A stretch of 64,000 nucleotides of DNA from Atherix ibis (lineage: Eukaryota; Arthropoda; Insecta; Diptera; Athericidae): contig OY282606.1 in assembly GCA_958298945.1 (NCBI GenBank), forward strand, positions 43,785,920 to 43,849,919, given 5' to 3'. Below are positions 34,391 through 46,172 of the stretch, in pieces. The position numbers were made by a program, and so were the translations under genes. Below the pieces are notes generated by a model that saw nothing but the letters and a program-made list of their open reading frames with translations, made no database searches and had not been told where the DNA came from. Each line of letters opens with the position of its first letter. Within the stretch, counting starts at the first letter, position 1.

Positions 34391-35824
34391 AAATTAAATT
34401 AAAAAAAATACATTTTTTTTTTGGAAATAGTTTCAAATTAAATTTTAAATTACTTTTTCACCTTCAGGATATTGCAAAAACTATGAACGAATATAAAAAT
34501 GTTTTTCAGTAAGGACAATGAAGCCAATTTAATTTACTTAAAAAGTTATGTATAAAAAAATTCTTTTTTTTAAATATTTTTACTAAAAATAATTTAACAG
34601 TTATCTATTACCAGAATTACTAAAATTATATTAATATAAGTACAAATTATATAGAAAAATGGAGCAAAATATATACAATTTAATCAATAGTAAAATTAGT
34701 TTTAAAATTGTTCTTCAAAGTTTGCTGACTTTTTTTCATTCAAGTTTAAAGGATTTAACTGGAAAGATTTACTCCATATCTAAACGTTATTATTTTTAAA
34801 AAAGATTTCTTATAATTTTTCTTTTAATTTATATTCACATGAAAGATTTTGAAATTTGGCGAATTTTTTTTGCTATTAACAATTAATAAGAAGATTAATT
34901 AAAAATGCAATTTTTTTTAATATTCATAAAAATTCCATTAAAGAATGTTCTAAAATTAAGTTTACAGTTTTTTTTCTCAAATAATTTTTGATTGAAATAG
35001 TTACAGTAATTTTGTTGAGCAAAATTTGTTTTTATAAACTTGGGAATTGAAATTTGTAGACTAATTTATTTTCACATGAAAGATTTTCTATTTTTGCAAA
35101 AAAATTTTGCAATTAATAAAGGTACATTACAATAGCATCAATTTGTTTAAACAAAACCAACTAAAAATAATAAAATTTGGAAGCTTAGAAAAAAATCAAT
35201 TTAAAATAAGAGCAACTCATAAAAAAATTAAATTCAAATATTCAATTTTGTTAAATAATTCTAACCAACTGTATGACGGTTCTACGTAATGAGAATAATT
35301 TGGTATAACGTTTTCATTTAAAATAATTACTACCGTGACATTTAAATTTCAGAATAATTATTACAGGTTTCAACTTTATATAAAATGTTCTATAATTGGT
35401 GTAGGTCTTTCGAACATTAAAAATACCGAAAAATTACTGCGAATATTTACACATTCGTACATAAATAATTCTATGTGTTGCAAACGAGTAACGAAAATTC
35501 TATATAATGAGAGTATAAATTATAAATTCTACTACTATGTACGAATAATTACTATAATTTACTATCTTTAAATTATTTTGTAAATACGAATACTATCGTA
35601 GTCAAATTTTGGTAAAAGTTTCCTATTCAAAAGAGAGTAGATAAAAGCCTTGGAATGATTCTAACTGTAGGACAATGAACACTTCTATTAACATAAAATT
35701 GAGAACTTTATTCAAAACACTCTTACTTATACAAAATTTACCATCCATCCTTAATTGTAATGATGATGAGCATCATTAGTTCATTTTATCAGCTAAATGC
35801 ATTTATATAAAATATGGTACTTTA

Positions 35825-35890
35825 GTTTAATAATGATACATGAAAAATGTTTAATAATGACACATGTACTAGAGTTTAATAATGATACAT
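35825..35890. repeat. short tandem repeat, period 24-25 bp, three copies
   Basis: Each unit starts gtttaataatga(t/c)acat; spacers between units differ. Small local duplication in A+T-rich DNA. Confidence 0.6.
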
Positions 35891-36219
35891 CATTATACTA
35901 GACCAGCTTTAAGTATAGACCAACTTAGTGAACACATTTTTAGTAAATATGAAAATAAAATGCTCGCCCACAATTATAAGAGTCCATTCGAAATTTATTT
36001 TAATAGTATTAATTTAAGATATTCAAAAGATATTAGAAACAATTTTCTATTTTACGAAAATAATATCTATATTTGTGATTAAAATTTGTAGTTTTAGTAA
36101 AAGTTAAAAATTAATCATATAACTTTGATCAACAGTAACAGGTAAAAATATACTACCTATAGAATATAGGGAAAATTAAACATGTGGCTTTGATTTTTAT
36201 AATAGGACTAAATGTACTA

Positions 36220-37498
36220 CAAGGGTCGTTCAATAAGTCCTTAGAAAATCCAGGAAATTGCGCTCGTAGTGTCGGTAAATATTTTTTTTTGTAGGTAGCA
36301 TTATCGACAGGAAAGCTGTCAAAATTTCAGCTCGGTCAATTTCTATCGTCGATTAAAGTTAACGATATTTATTTGTGCATAACAATGGAAAAAAGCGAGC
36401 TTAGGGCTGTCATCAAACATCTCCATTTGAAAGGCTTAAGCCCGAAAGAAATCAAAGCCGAGTTGGATGCAGTTCATGGCACATCTGCACCTGTGTTTGC
36501 GACGGTTTACAATTGGGTGAATGAATTTAAACGTGGCCGTTCATCCACAAAAGATGAACATCGTTCAGGATGCCCAGTTGAGGTGTCTACTCCTGAAATC
36601 ATCGACAAAATCCACGATCTGATTTTGAACGATCGGCGAATTAAAGTGCGCGAATTAGTTGAGGCCACGGGCATATCACAAGGTACAGTCGCTTCAATTT
36701 TGCATGAAAAATTGTCTGTGAAAAAAATTTCGGCAAGATGGGTGCCGCGTTTGCTCTCAGAGGAGAATAAACGCAATCGTGCAGTGGACTCTGAGACTAT
36801 GTTGGCACTCTTTTATCGCAATCCTGCCGAATTCCTTCGTCGATATGTTACTGTGGACGAAACCTGGATTCACTACTACACTCCAGAAATGAAGAGACAG
36901 TCATCACAGTGGATTTTCAAGGGTGAACGGGCTCCGAAGAAGGCAAAAACTGTGCCATCGGCCGGCAAGGTGATGGTCACGGTCTTTTGGGATTCGCAGG
37001 GCATCATTTTTATCGACTGCTTGTTAAAAGGAAAAACAATAACAGGAGCGTATTACGCGTCGTTATTGCAACGGTTGAGCGAGGAAATCAAAGAGAAACG
37101 CCTCTATCTGAAGAAGAAAAAAATCCTCTTGCATCAGGACAATGCGCATGTGCACACCTGCGCTGTTTCCATGGCCAACATTGTGGAATTGAGAATGGAA
37201 TTGTTGCAGCATCCCGCTTATTCACCAGATTTGGTCCCGAGTGACTATTTTCTTTTCCCCAATCTGAAGAAATGGCTTGGCGGACGACGGTTCACTTCCA
37301 ACGAGGACGTCATTGCTCAAACGGATGAGTATTTTGCAGAACTTCCGAAATCATATTTTTTGGACGGGATAAAAATTTTGGAAAAACGGTTGGAAAAGTG
37401 TATAGAGCTAAAAGGAGATTATGTTGAAAAATAAAATTATTTTTTTAAAAAAACAGTTTTTTTGCATCTTTTTTTAAGGACTAATTGAACGACCCTCG
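36220..37498 (+). mobile_element. irritans-type mariner, complete with intact transposase frame
   Basis: TA flanks both sides (36218-36219 and 37499-37500). The left repeat reads caagggtcgttcaataagtc, one change (g to a at base 2) from the family form. The right repeat reads as its complement with one change near base 16 and another further in. Length 1279 bp. It is the best preserved of the three family members here. Confidence 0.95.
36385..37434 (+). CDS. mariner transposase, irritans subfamily, 349 residues, apparently intact
   Basis: The enzyme would cut the element at its inverted repeats and paste it into TA sites. The start is the first ATG in the frame (36385); 349 codons is a normal mariner length. 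Domains: helix-turn-helix 1 about residues 5-50 (SPKEIKAEL), linker GRSSTKDEHRSG, helix-turn-helix 2 about 70-112 (VRELVEATGISQGTVASIL), WVPRLL at 119-124, then the DD34D catalytic domain. D158 is in VDETWIH, D252 in HQDNAHVHT and D287 in YSPDLVPSDYF, with exactly 34 residues between the last two. The C-terminus KGDYVEK is the usual family end. Differences from the siblings near the active site (H255 instead of R in DNARVHT; V284 instead of A in SPDLAPSD) may reduce activity. There are no stops or frameshifts. It is the only long intact mobile-element gene in the window. Confidence 0.93.
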   Translation: MEKSELRAVIKHLHLKGLSPKEIKAELDAVHGTSAPVFATVYNWVNEFKRGRSSTKDEHRSGCPVEVSTPEIIDKIHDLILNDRRIKVRELVEATGISQGTVASILHEKLSVKKISARWVPRLLSEENKRNRAVDSETMLALFYRNPAEFLRRYVTVDETWIHYYTPEMKRQSSQWIFKGERAPKKAKTVPSAGKVMVTVFWDSQGIIFIDCLLKGKTITGAYYASLLQRLSEEIKEKRLYLKKKKILLHQDNAHVHTCAVSMANIVELRMELLQHPAYSPDLVPSDYFLFPNLKKWLGGRRFTSNEDVIAQTDEYFAELPKSYFLDGIKILEKRLEKCIELKGDYVEK

Positions 37499-37500
37499 TA

Positions 37501-39525
37501 CCTTTAAATTCAAAAAAGCTGAATGCTTAGAATAATATCTTTGAAATTAGAAATTAATATTAAAATCTGATTAGATGATCAAGATTACGAAAACCATAAG
37601 AAAATTATGGTTTAACAAAATGATTAAAGGTACTGTAAATTATATTTAATACAATATAATATTATTCAATGTATACAGAAAATATTAATAAAAGATTATC
37701 TTTAATATTTTAGAAAATATATAAATGAACATCATTTTCGAAATATACCTGGGGTATGGAACAAAAACCATTAACTTGCTTATATATTTTTCTCTATGAA
37801 TTTCAAAGGGAACTTTTAATCTTCTACTTAAGCATCTTTAAATAGATTTACTTAATTCACAAAGTAAAGAAACTTCGAAATCTTATACTGAAAACCAAAT
37901 TACCATCTAAAATAAACGACATCAGCTAATCCTTTCCATTTCATCAACCTAACTGACTATCAGCGACCATAGCAGAACTTATTATTTTTGACAGAATTAG
38001 CCATAAAGTTGACCGCATAGGATTATATCTACTTAGAAATATATAGAAAAAAAACAAACATATTTCTTAGTATAAGTAAATAACATAAGTTGATATATTT
38101 TCTAAGCGATTAAATGTTCATTTTCGATGGTCTCACTTCATTTGAAGTAAATAATCTTCAACTTTTAACTTTCACCTTTTTCGTCTTAACGCTTGAAAAG
38201 AGACTGAAAAGTTTTATCATAAAACCTGTGAACCTAAAACTTTTTTGTTTACTCTAGACGAGTATATATATAATTTTGGTTTCTGCAAATAATAAAGAAT
38301 AAAAATAAAATACATAAAATAAATCGTTTGTGCCTTATTATGGTTCTTATGACAATTAAATTATGTGTAAAAAATAAGTCGATACTAACTTATGTTACAC
38401 ACATTATCTAATCTTTAAAGGTTTTTTTCTAAATTCAACTTTAAAATGAGTATTTTTGATGCAAATCAAAATTGATTTTTTTGTCAGATATTTATGCGTC
38501 AACTTTTTAGTATTTACTCTGTTATAAGAATCTGTTTAAAAAAAATTAAATACTAAGCGTAAAATACTATAAAATATTTTGAAGTTTTTTTTTACTCTTA
38601 CACATAATCTAAAAAAAGCCACTGAATTATTAGAACAATTAACATATACTCTACCGTTTGTATAAAAATATATTCTCTGCAAGATCAAAATGGAGACTAA
38701 TCTTATTATGACCCAATAAATGCTTTAAGATATTAACATCTCGGGTTCGTGTATTTTCTTGATAGTTACGAGTATATTACGATAATTCCAAAGAAATTTT
38801 TTTTTTCGATTTCCCAATCATATAAACTGAAGAGTAACTTTTGTAAAATGTAAGGTCTTAGCCAAAAAAAACACTTCCAAAATAGGTGGATGTATATTTT
38901 CATCTATCTTATCCGCTGTGATCTTCAAATTCTAGAGAAGACAACTAAATATTTGAATTATATTTAAAAGAAAAAAATGTTTAAATAGACATTTTTAGAT
39001 ACTTAATAATATTATCCTTAATAACATTTTTAGATACTATAGACACTTAATAATATTATCCTTAATACGCCACCCGATTACTTTGCAAGCTTTTTTGTGT
39101 TTGTTATAGTATACTCCAAATCCCAAAAAGATTTTCAAATATGAAACCGTAAATACTACACATGACTTTTGTGAAGCATATAAGATACGTAATAAAATAA
39201 ATAAGTAGCAAAACAAATATTAAGAAATATTAAGAATATTGAACGTGCTTTTTCTAAGAAATCAAAATAGTAAAATATCAATCAAGCTTACTAGCACTAA
39301 AATAATGATGGTCCATTCGATGAAATCAATTACGAAATTTTTTATGAAAATTCATATAAGTTCTATTACAGAATATTCTAAAGATAAGTTTACAATTATT
39401 ATATTTTTAAATAATTTTTAATTGAAATAGAAATAGTGATTTCGTTATGTATGGAAAATAATATCAATTAAATGATGCTAACGTTTGCTATTTCAATAAT
39501 TTATTCGTTTCGTTGCGTATATTTT
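37501..39525. other. A+T-rich intergenic DNA
   Basis: No gene recognised. At about 38990-39070 a phrase (acatttttagatac, then acttaataatattatcctta) occurs twice in tandem. The short frame at 39239-39421 has no motif. Confidence 0.55.
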
Positions 39526-40341
39526 CGATTCTTCCCAAGCCTTCCTCTGTGAGTGACTCTGCAGAAATAAATTATAAGTTGTTAAATCTAGGGAGCAAAG
39601 GAGCCAATCGACATAATTCGATCAGGAAACATTGGTTGGTGATTTTTCCTTATAACGTGAGTAGTCTTTCCTTTTGGAATCACACGTCATCCTATTCCAA
39701 TTAATCCAATTTATGGATGAAAAAGTTCTGTAGCATCTCTCTATATCCCTCAGCAGTCACTATAACAGGATTTCCAATAACGTCCTCAACGAAATACGAA
39801 CCAATGACACCTTTGGCCCAAAGTACGAGGATATAAAGATCATTCGTGAATTGCCTCTGAATTTTGACAATCCCAGACAAAACAACTTTATTAGTTATCG
39901 AAGCCACATAAGTCAAAAAGCACTTCGTCACCCATTATCAATTGCCTTAAACGTTTTCATTTTGCTGCGGATGACGTATATGATATCTGGCTTGAAGTTC
40001 CTGTATCGCTGGAATTTTTACTGGTATAAGAGCAAATCCTTATGCATAATATTCCACATGATGGCTTGAGAAAGACATAATCCTAGTTGGTGATGCCTTA
40101 TGGAGGCTCCAAAGTTTTTAGCTATACTGTATTCTTGGTTGAGCGTTTGGTTGTAAGACGGTCAGTCTATTAAACTCTGTACCATGCACGTTCTTCAAAA
40201 TTATTCACTATCCGATAAACAGTGCAAATTGAACGTACGTTATTGCATCTTTCAATTATTCAGACGTTCGATTATTCCGAGTAATTATTAAATAAGTTTC
40301 GTAAAATATTTTTACAATAATAAGACGTTGTTGTATTGATA

Positions 40342-41596
40342 CGAGGGTCGTTCAATAAGTCCTTAGAAAAAAGATGGAAAAAAACTGTTTTTAAAAAAAA
40401 AAATTTTTATTTTTCAACATAATCTCCTTTTTAAAAACAGTTTTTCCAAAATTTTTATCCCGTCCAAAAAATAGGATTTCGGAAGTTCTGCAAAATACTC
40501 ATCTGTTTGAGCAATGACGTCCTCGTTGGAAGTGAACCGTCGTCCGCCAAGCCATTTCTTCAGATTGGGGAAAAGACAATAGTCACTCGGGTCCAAATCT
40601 GGTGAATAAGCGGGATGCTGCAACAATTCCATTCTCATTTCCAAAATTTTGGCCATGGAAACAGCGCAGGTGTGCACACGCGCATTGTCCTGATGCAAGA
40701 GGATTTTTTTCTTCTTCAGATGGGGGCGTTTCTCTTTGATTTCCTCGTTCAACCGTTGCAATAACGACGCGTAATACGCTCCTGTTATTGTTTTTCCTTT
40801 TTCCAAGTAGTCGATAAAAATGATGCCCTGCGAATCCCAAAAGACCGTGGCCATCACCTTCTTCGGAGCCGATGGCACAGTTTTTACCTTCTTCGGAGCC
40901 CGTTCACCCTTGAAAATCCACTGTGATGACTGTCTCTTCGTTTCTGGAGTGTAGTAGTGTATCCAGGTTTCGTCCACAGTGACATATCGACGAAGGAATT
41001 CGGCAGAATTGCGATGAAAGAGTGCCAACATAGCCTCAGAGTCCACTACACGATTGCGCTTATTCTCCTCTGAGAGCAAACGCAGCACCCATCTTGCCGA
41101 AATTTTTTTCACAGACAATGTTTCATGCAAAATTGAAGCGACTGTACCTTGTGATATGCCCGTGGCTTCGCAGATCGTTCAAAATCAGATCGTGGATTTT
41201 GTCGATGATTTCAGGAGTAGACACCTCAACTGGGCGTCCTGAACGATATTCATCCTTTGTGGATGAACGGCCACGTTTAAATTCATTCACCCAATTGTAA
41301 ACCGTCACAAACACAGGTGCAGATGTGCCATGAACTGCATCCAACTCGGCTTTGATTTCTTTCGGGCTTAAGCCTCTCAAATGGAGATGTTTGATGACAG
41401 CCCTAAAATCGCTTTCTTCCATTGTTATGCACAAATAAATGTCGTTAACTTTAATCGATGATAGAAATTGACCTACGCTATGGATCGAGCTGAAATTTTG
41501 ACAATTTTCCTGTCGATAATGCTACTTACAAAAATCTTTACCGACACTACGAGAGCAATTTCTTAGATTTTCTAAGGACTTATTGAACGACCCTCG
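40342..41596 (-). mobile_element. irritans-type mariner nested in a DDE transposon
   Basis: Terminal repeats cgagggtcgttcaataagtc at 40342 onward and the complement ending at 41596 agree over at least 28 bp, with TA on each side (40340-40341, 41597-41598). Length 1255 bp. Same family as the copies at 26.5 and 36.2 kb, with very well kept ends. Confidence 0.95.
40414..41422 (-). pseudogene. mariner transposase, irritans subfamily, two-part
   Basis: The start ATG is at 41422 (MEESDFRAVIKHLHLRGLSP). The N-terminal 99 codons end in a frameshift caused by a deletion of about 25 bp at about 41172, which removes most of RRIKVRELVEA in helix-turn-helix 2. The second part is open over 238 codons and holds SARWVLRLLSEENKRN, TVDETWIHYYTPETK (first Asp), LHQDNARVHTCAVS (second Asp), YSPDLDPSDYCLF (third Asp). 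Near 40870 a 13-bp phrase cttcttcggagcc is copied from its neighbour, changing SAGKVM to SAPKKVM. The C-terminus after GIKILEK is altered by another small rearrangement, losing KCIELKGDYVEK. Inactive. Confidence 0.93.
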
Positions 41597-41685
41597 TAAC
41601 TACATATCAATTATCAGCTGACAGAATGCCAACTTACCAAAATAGCATAAAAATGGTTGTAAGTCTTTCTCTTAAACACCCTGTA

Positions 41686-44635
41686 CAATTTTATGAGGAC
41701 TATAAATAATTCTCCTCTATATTCTGAACTTTACTATATTATTTATATAATTTGTAACTGAATTGTGCTATTTTAATGAATTAAATAATCTAATAGCATT
41801 AATGGCAATCTATTTGGATAATACTTATACGCTATAGAATAAATTTACTACTACATAAAAAGAAATATTTACAAAAATATGCTGCCATATTAGATATTCC
41901 ATTTTTGAATATGCAAAAAGTAATTTTCATTAGATTATCCCTAAGATTATATGCAAAAAGCTAAGATTAAAAACAAAATTTATAAAGAATTATATACCCA
42001 AATAACATCGGCAAAAATATTACAAGATAATACATATATATATACATACAATTTTAATTACATCAAAAATTCTCAAATAGAATAACGAACACAGTACTGA
42101 GCATTTGTAAATAAATACAAATTTATCTGATGATAATCATTCTGAAAAGTATTCATATTGAAAAACAATATAAATAAGAGTATTTTAAAATTTCATAAGT
42201 AATTATTCCCATGAGTAGGAATCTAAGTAATCTTCTCTTGTATTATATATATATGAATATGTAAGCAGACGAAAAAGTAAAAAGTATACGTACACAAAAA
42301 GATGGTTGGGAATGAAATGCACCAAAATCATCAAATAATAATATTAGAAGAAGAATAAATAGCGACTACCTTTGATGTATAATTCTATTGCTTAAGATGA
42401 AAATATGCAAATCGTGTGAGAAAACCGTATACACAAACATACTTATAGCCAGAGGTACAGGTACACAATACCTGGGTACTTAATACTAATATTTACAATT
42501 CAAATAAATAAATCCATGTATTGTATAATCGTACATTTTCATTTGCTTAAGAAAATTTCCATCTAAGTGAGTTTTTATGTCAAAGAAAATCAAATTTTAT
42601 CAATTTTCTTAAATTCGAATTTCATTTTTTACTTAGAGTAGCTTTTAAAATTGTACGAAGATATTTGGAATTTACCATAAGGAATGTAAAGTTAAAAAAA
42701 TAGAACGAGCCAAAAAAAAATATATGAACGTTAAATTTTTTTTATTTTCTTACTTATCATAAAACGAAACAATTAATCTATCAATGTCGCATTTATCTAT
42801 TAAATGTCAATTTTATAGAAAAAAGAGGACTAAAGGAAACAATAATAATAAAAAAATTCTTTGGAGGAGGAAAAATCTGTGCAAGAGAATGATGTCGATG
42901 GATGTTTTCGGAAAATTACAATTACTTACAATGGCAAGGACATCACGCGAACAAACCAAAACACCAGAACGTCAATAGTAATTTAAATGCGAAAAGTTAT
43001 TTTGCCATTACCTAGTCTCGTCGAAATGGATGGTGTGTCGTTTATGAATTGATAACCACAATTGAATCAATTCGTAAACATATCAATTTATCAATTCATC
43101 TACGAGGATAAATATAGGGTGGGCGTATCAACTCAGATACACGAAAGTAAATATAGATACAGATACAGGCTAAGATTCCGATTCAGCTTCAGGATCTAAG
43201 GCCATTACGAGATCCAAATTCAGATCCATAGTCAGATAGCGCAAATATGTAGAATGCTCTGAATTGTGGGGATGTTGGATCCTTGTGAAATTGACGTTAT
43301 GTTCTTTGAAACAATTACACGTGCGAGCTGGTTTTCCTTTATTATTGCATTAGAAATATCATAATCTCGACAATATTGAATCATGTCGGAGTTGAAATTG
43401 GCAGAACGGCAAACGGCAATGCACGACTGGATTTCATGACAGCAATGAAATACTGATAAAATAACAAAACAACAATATTGGATATGAAATAATGGTAGAA
43501 TGTAACAACAAAACTTATTCGTCAGGACAAGGGTACGGGGATTGACTAAAAGGATGTTTTCTAGATTGATGAGCGGAATCACATGTGGTGCAAATTATTC
43601 TATTTCGGTGATGTGAATGCTACCAGTGTGTTACTTATCTTTTGACAAATTGCTTTAATAAGATAGTAAATTGGCAACTATGATATCCTTTTAGGCTTCC
43701 ACTATAACCCATATTAGAATAGTTTTGTTAATTCATAACGTTAACATTGAGTTCGTGATGCCATGTACAAGGTAATTTGCTTAATGTTTCAAAATTTCCA
43801 AATTAATTCAATGGCACTAATATTACCTTCATTTAGTTTCCTTTTATTTTATTATACAAAATATAATTTATTATCATTAATAGCAATTTAATTTTTATAT
43901 AATTTACAATTTTATCTATTAATAATCATTTAATAAATATATTTTCTAACAAATGAGATTATGAATATTAGGTAGGCGGTTTTTTTTATCTATTCAAATT
44001 TGATCAAGTGTTTTTACAATAATTATTTGAGATACTTGTTAATATGTAAATTACTATCAAATATGTCATATTATAACTAAACGAGTGATCTCTATCTCAT
44101 GAATATACAATCTTATTTAGCTTGGCACTTTATAAAATTTTTGGAAAATTTTTTATTTAAAGTTATTGGAACTCTGGCTTTAGTTTCGAAGATTTATTTG
44201 CTAACTGTTATTAAATTAGCAACGAACCATTCAACGAAAAAAAAATCCTTAATTCGACCGACGCTTCGTTGAGTGTACCGATAAAAACTGATCGCGTAGC
44301 GGTCGAATCGATGCGGCAGGCAGCTTAGAACATAATAGTTGTCTTCCATTGGAAAAGTTTTGTTACTCAAAAAAGCTTCAACTACTCTTGCTCATACAGA
44401 TGAGTACTTCGCTTGTGTAGTTGCGCATACAATTTACGGTAGGGGGATTTTAGTTCCCAAAATGAAAATAGATAGCTTAGCGGGTTCGTTGATTATGGTG
44501 AAGTGTCATATTTTTGTAATGTTTACTTTATTCGTGCAGCAAAAGCGAAAAGAAATGTAATCAAATATTACTAGAGTGTGTTTTTACATCGTCCAAGTCA
44601 TGTTGAAATATATATAACGTTGTCGTTTCTAGCAA
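41686..44635. other. A+T-rich intergenic DNA with one unassigned frame
   Basis: Mostly low-complexity A+T sequence. Positions 43000-43650 are less A+T-rich and hold a 116-codon minus-strand frame (43232-43582), Cys-rich in its middle (CCHEIQSCIAVC) with a hydrophobic run before it. I do not recognise it, it has no related copy here, and I cannot exclude chance. The 73-codon plus-strand frame at 44339-44560 is equally unassigned. Confidence 0.45.
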
Positions 44636-44639
44636 ATAC

Positions 44640-44960
44640 TGAAAGTGTACCGACAAATAGCAGACAGATTTGATGTCACAGAAAGCAGTGTCCATCGAAT
44701 ATTATACCGCGTCGTAACGTATAACGTTAAGACATTATGTAATATTGATCAAATTCAAAGATTCTCCGAAACACATCCACTCCACTTCACGTTGATAAGC
44801 TGAATAAACTCAGTATTTTGAGGGTATATTTTACTTCTGTCAGAAAGCTCTGCTTTCTTTTGAACAAGTACTCCCAAGTACTTGCGAGTAGTAAAATGGG
44901 CCCAACGGAAGACAGCTATTCTCTCTGAGTTACCTGATGCGATCGTGAACCTATGCTTAC
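44640..44960 (+). pseudogene. possible PIF/Harbinger (HARBI1-like) transposase fragment
   Basis: The piece ESVYRQIADRFDVTESSVHRI (44641-44703, shown as ESVYRQIADRF and DVTESSVHRI) is the kind of helix-turn-helix found at the N-terminus of HARBI1-type nucleases. After frame breaks KYLRVVKWAQRK and LSELPDAIVN (about 44880-44950) follow. The latter is not diagnostic. No DDE nuclease domain is readable. A Tc1-type helix-turn-helix is the alternative. Confidence 0.4.
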
Positions 44961-45249
44961 ATTAGTTATTTAATCAATATTATTCATAGCAACGATAAAA
45001 TTCATAGCCAATATCTAATTAGTACAGTGATTTTTAATGGGGGTGATATATTTTTAAATGGACAGTATTGCCATATTTGAAATCTCAAAATCTTCTGTTA
45101 CTGTGAGTTGTATTGAATAAGATTTGTAATTTATTATAGAAAGAAACACGGCTAAATAATGCTTGGAAATTATCCAATTATTTTATCAAAATAATCATTA
45201 TTCTTTTTTTCTCTTTTCTTAAAAAAATTCTTAGAAAATCGTCTTTTCA

Positions 45250-45500
45250 GAAAAGGCGCATTTTCATCTCTCTAGATCGGTGAATAAACAAAATTATCAT
45301 CACTGGGCTAAATTCAATCCACAAATTATTAGCGAGGATCTTTTACATTCCAAAAAGTGTAACCTGAATTAGAAGATATTGATTTAACAAATATATGGTT
45401 TCAACAAGACAGCGCTACGTGCCAAACAACCCATGGCACACAATCGATTTATTGCTGGAAAAGTTTGGCGACCAAGTTTGGCATTTGCTCTCAATGCACT
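45250..45500 (+). pseudogene. C-terminal relic of an insect DDE transposase
   Basis: After several frame changes one reads LTNIWFQQDSATCQTTHGT (about 45375-45430), which is the WFQQDGATCHTA motif around the second catalytic Asp (present here). Then comes HTIDLLLEKFGDQVW (about 45435-45480). The rest of the element is missing. It belongs to the same broad group as the relics at 25.9, 30.1 and 39.5 kb. Confidence 0.6.
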
Positions 45501-46172
45501 GACCATACCAAGTTTGGCTCAGAAACAAAAAGGAAAAATCAAATTAATACCCACTTAAAGAGGAGGAGAAAATGAATGTTTTTTTAGTGCGTCCGTTGAC
45601 GTACAAAGGTCAAACTCCCTTCAGTTATTAAAAGTCATACGAATATGGTTCTTGGATCTTACTGGCCATAGTTACAAGAAGAGAGCATAATCTCAAGTAA
45701 AACCACTTATGTCAGGTTGTGCTTAATACGTCTTAATGAAACCATATTCATGAGCATGTCTATATTTTCAGTTAAAATTTGGTGAATAAAAATTAAATCT
45801 GCCACTTACGTCGGTATTCTCATCAAATTTAAGCGATCTGTGTATAATTGGAGTTTACAGTAGTCAATCTATTGCAAATCGCTTAATACATACCTCATAA
45901 AGTTGAGTTGTATCGATTCGATACCCTTAATATGTGTAGAGATAATAAGACGACTAAAGCATTCAATATTTCTAGAATAGGTCTCACAAAAAATTATATA
46001 AGTGAGTCGCTGTAGACTGTATGTTGATTAACGTTTTACAAATCCTAACATCAGTAATAATGTGGTTAAGATGGGAGGAAAATTCGAGCTTTTTGTCAAG
46101 TCTAACACCAAAGTCAGTAACAAAATGAACTCGTTTTTTTATATTTCCTGCGAAGTAATAATTATTAATATA

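Larger units (their letters stand above)
31173..36217. other. A+T-rich intergenic DNA
   Basis: About 5 kb of low-complexity A+T-rich sequence with no recognisable gene. It contains the hairpin at 34318-34390 and a triple gtttaataatga(t/c)acat at about 35825, 35849 and 35873. The short frames at 35107-35571 and 35882-36082 are Asn/Ile/Lys-rich and look like chance frames. Confidence 0.55.
39530..41685 (-). mobile_element. degenerate DDE transposon interrupted by a mariner
   Basis: On the minus strand the outer end is at about 41685, where tacagggtgtttaag begins, a typical start for insect DDE elements of this group. After the nested mariner (40342-41596) come the transposase pieces: CTVYRIVNNFEERAW (about 40215, helix-turn-helix linker), LGLSLSQ-like and IMWNIMHKDLLLY (about 40060), IPAIQELQ (about 40010), LWAKGVIGSYFVED (about 39830), VTAEGYREMLQNFFIHKLD (about 39750-39700) and DVWFQK (about 39690). 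That last is the WFQQDGATCH position with the second catalytic Asp unreadable. The 3' terminal repeat was not found. Heavily decayed and clearly older than the mariner inside it. Confidence 0.65.

Noticed and set aside
36987..37241. Alternative plus-strand frame (36987-37244) inside the intact mariner
   Set aside because: Overlaps the transposase in another frame and is repeated in the sibling mariner; a shadow.
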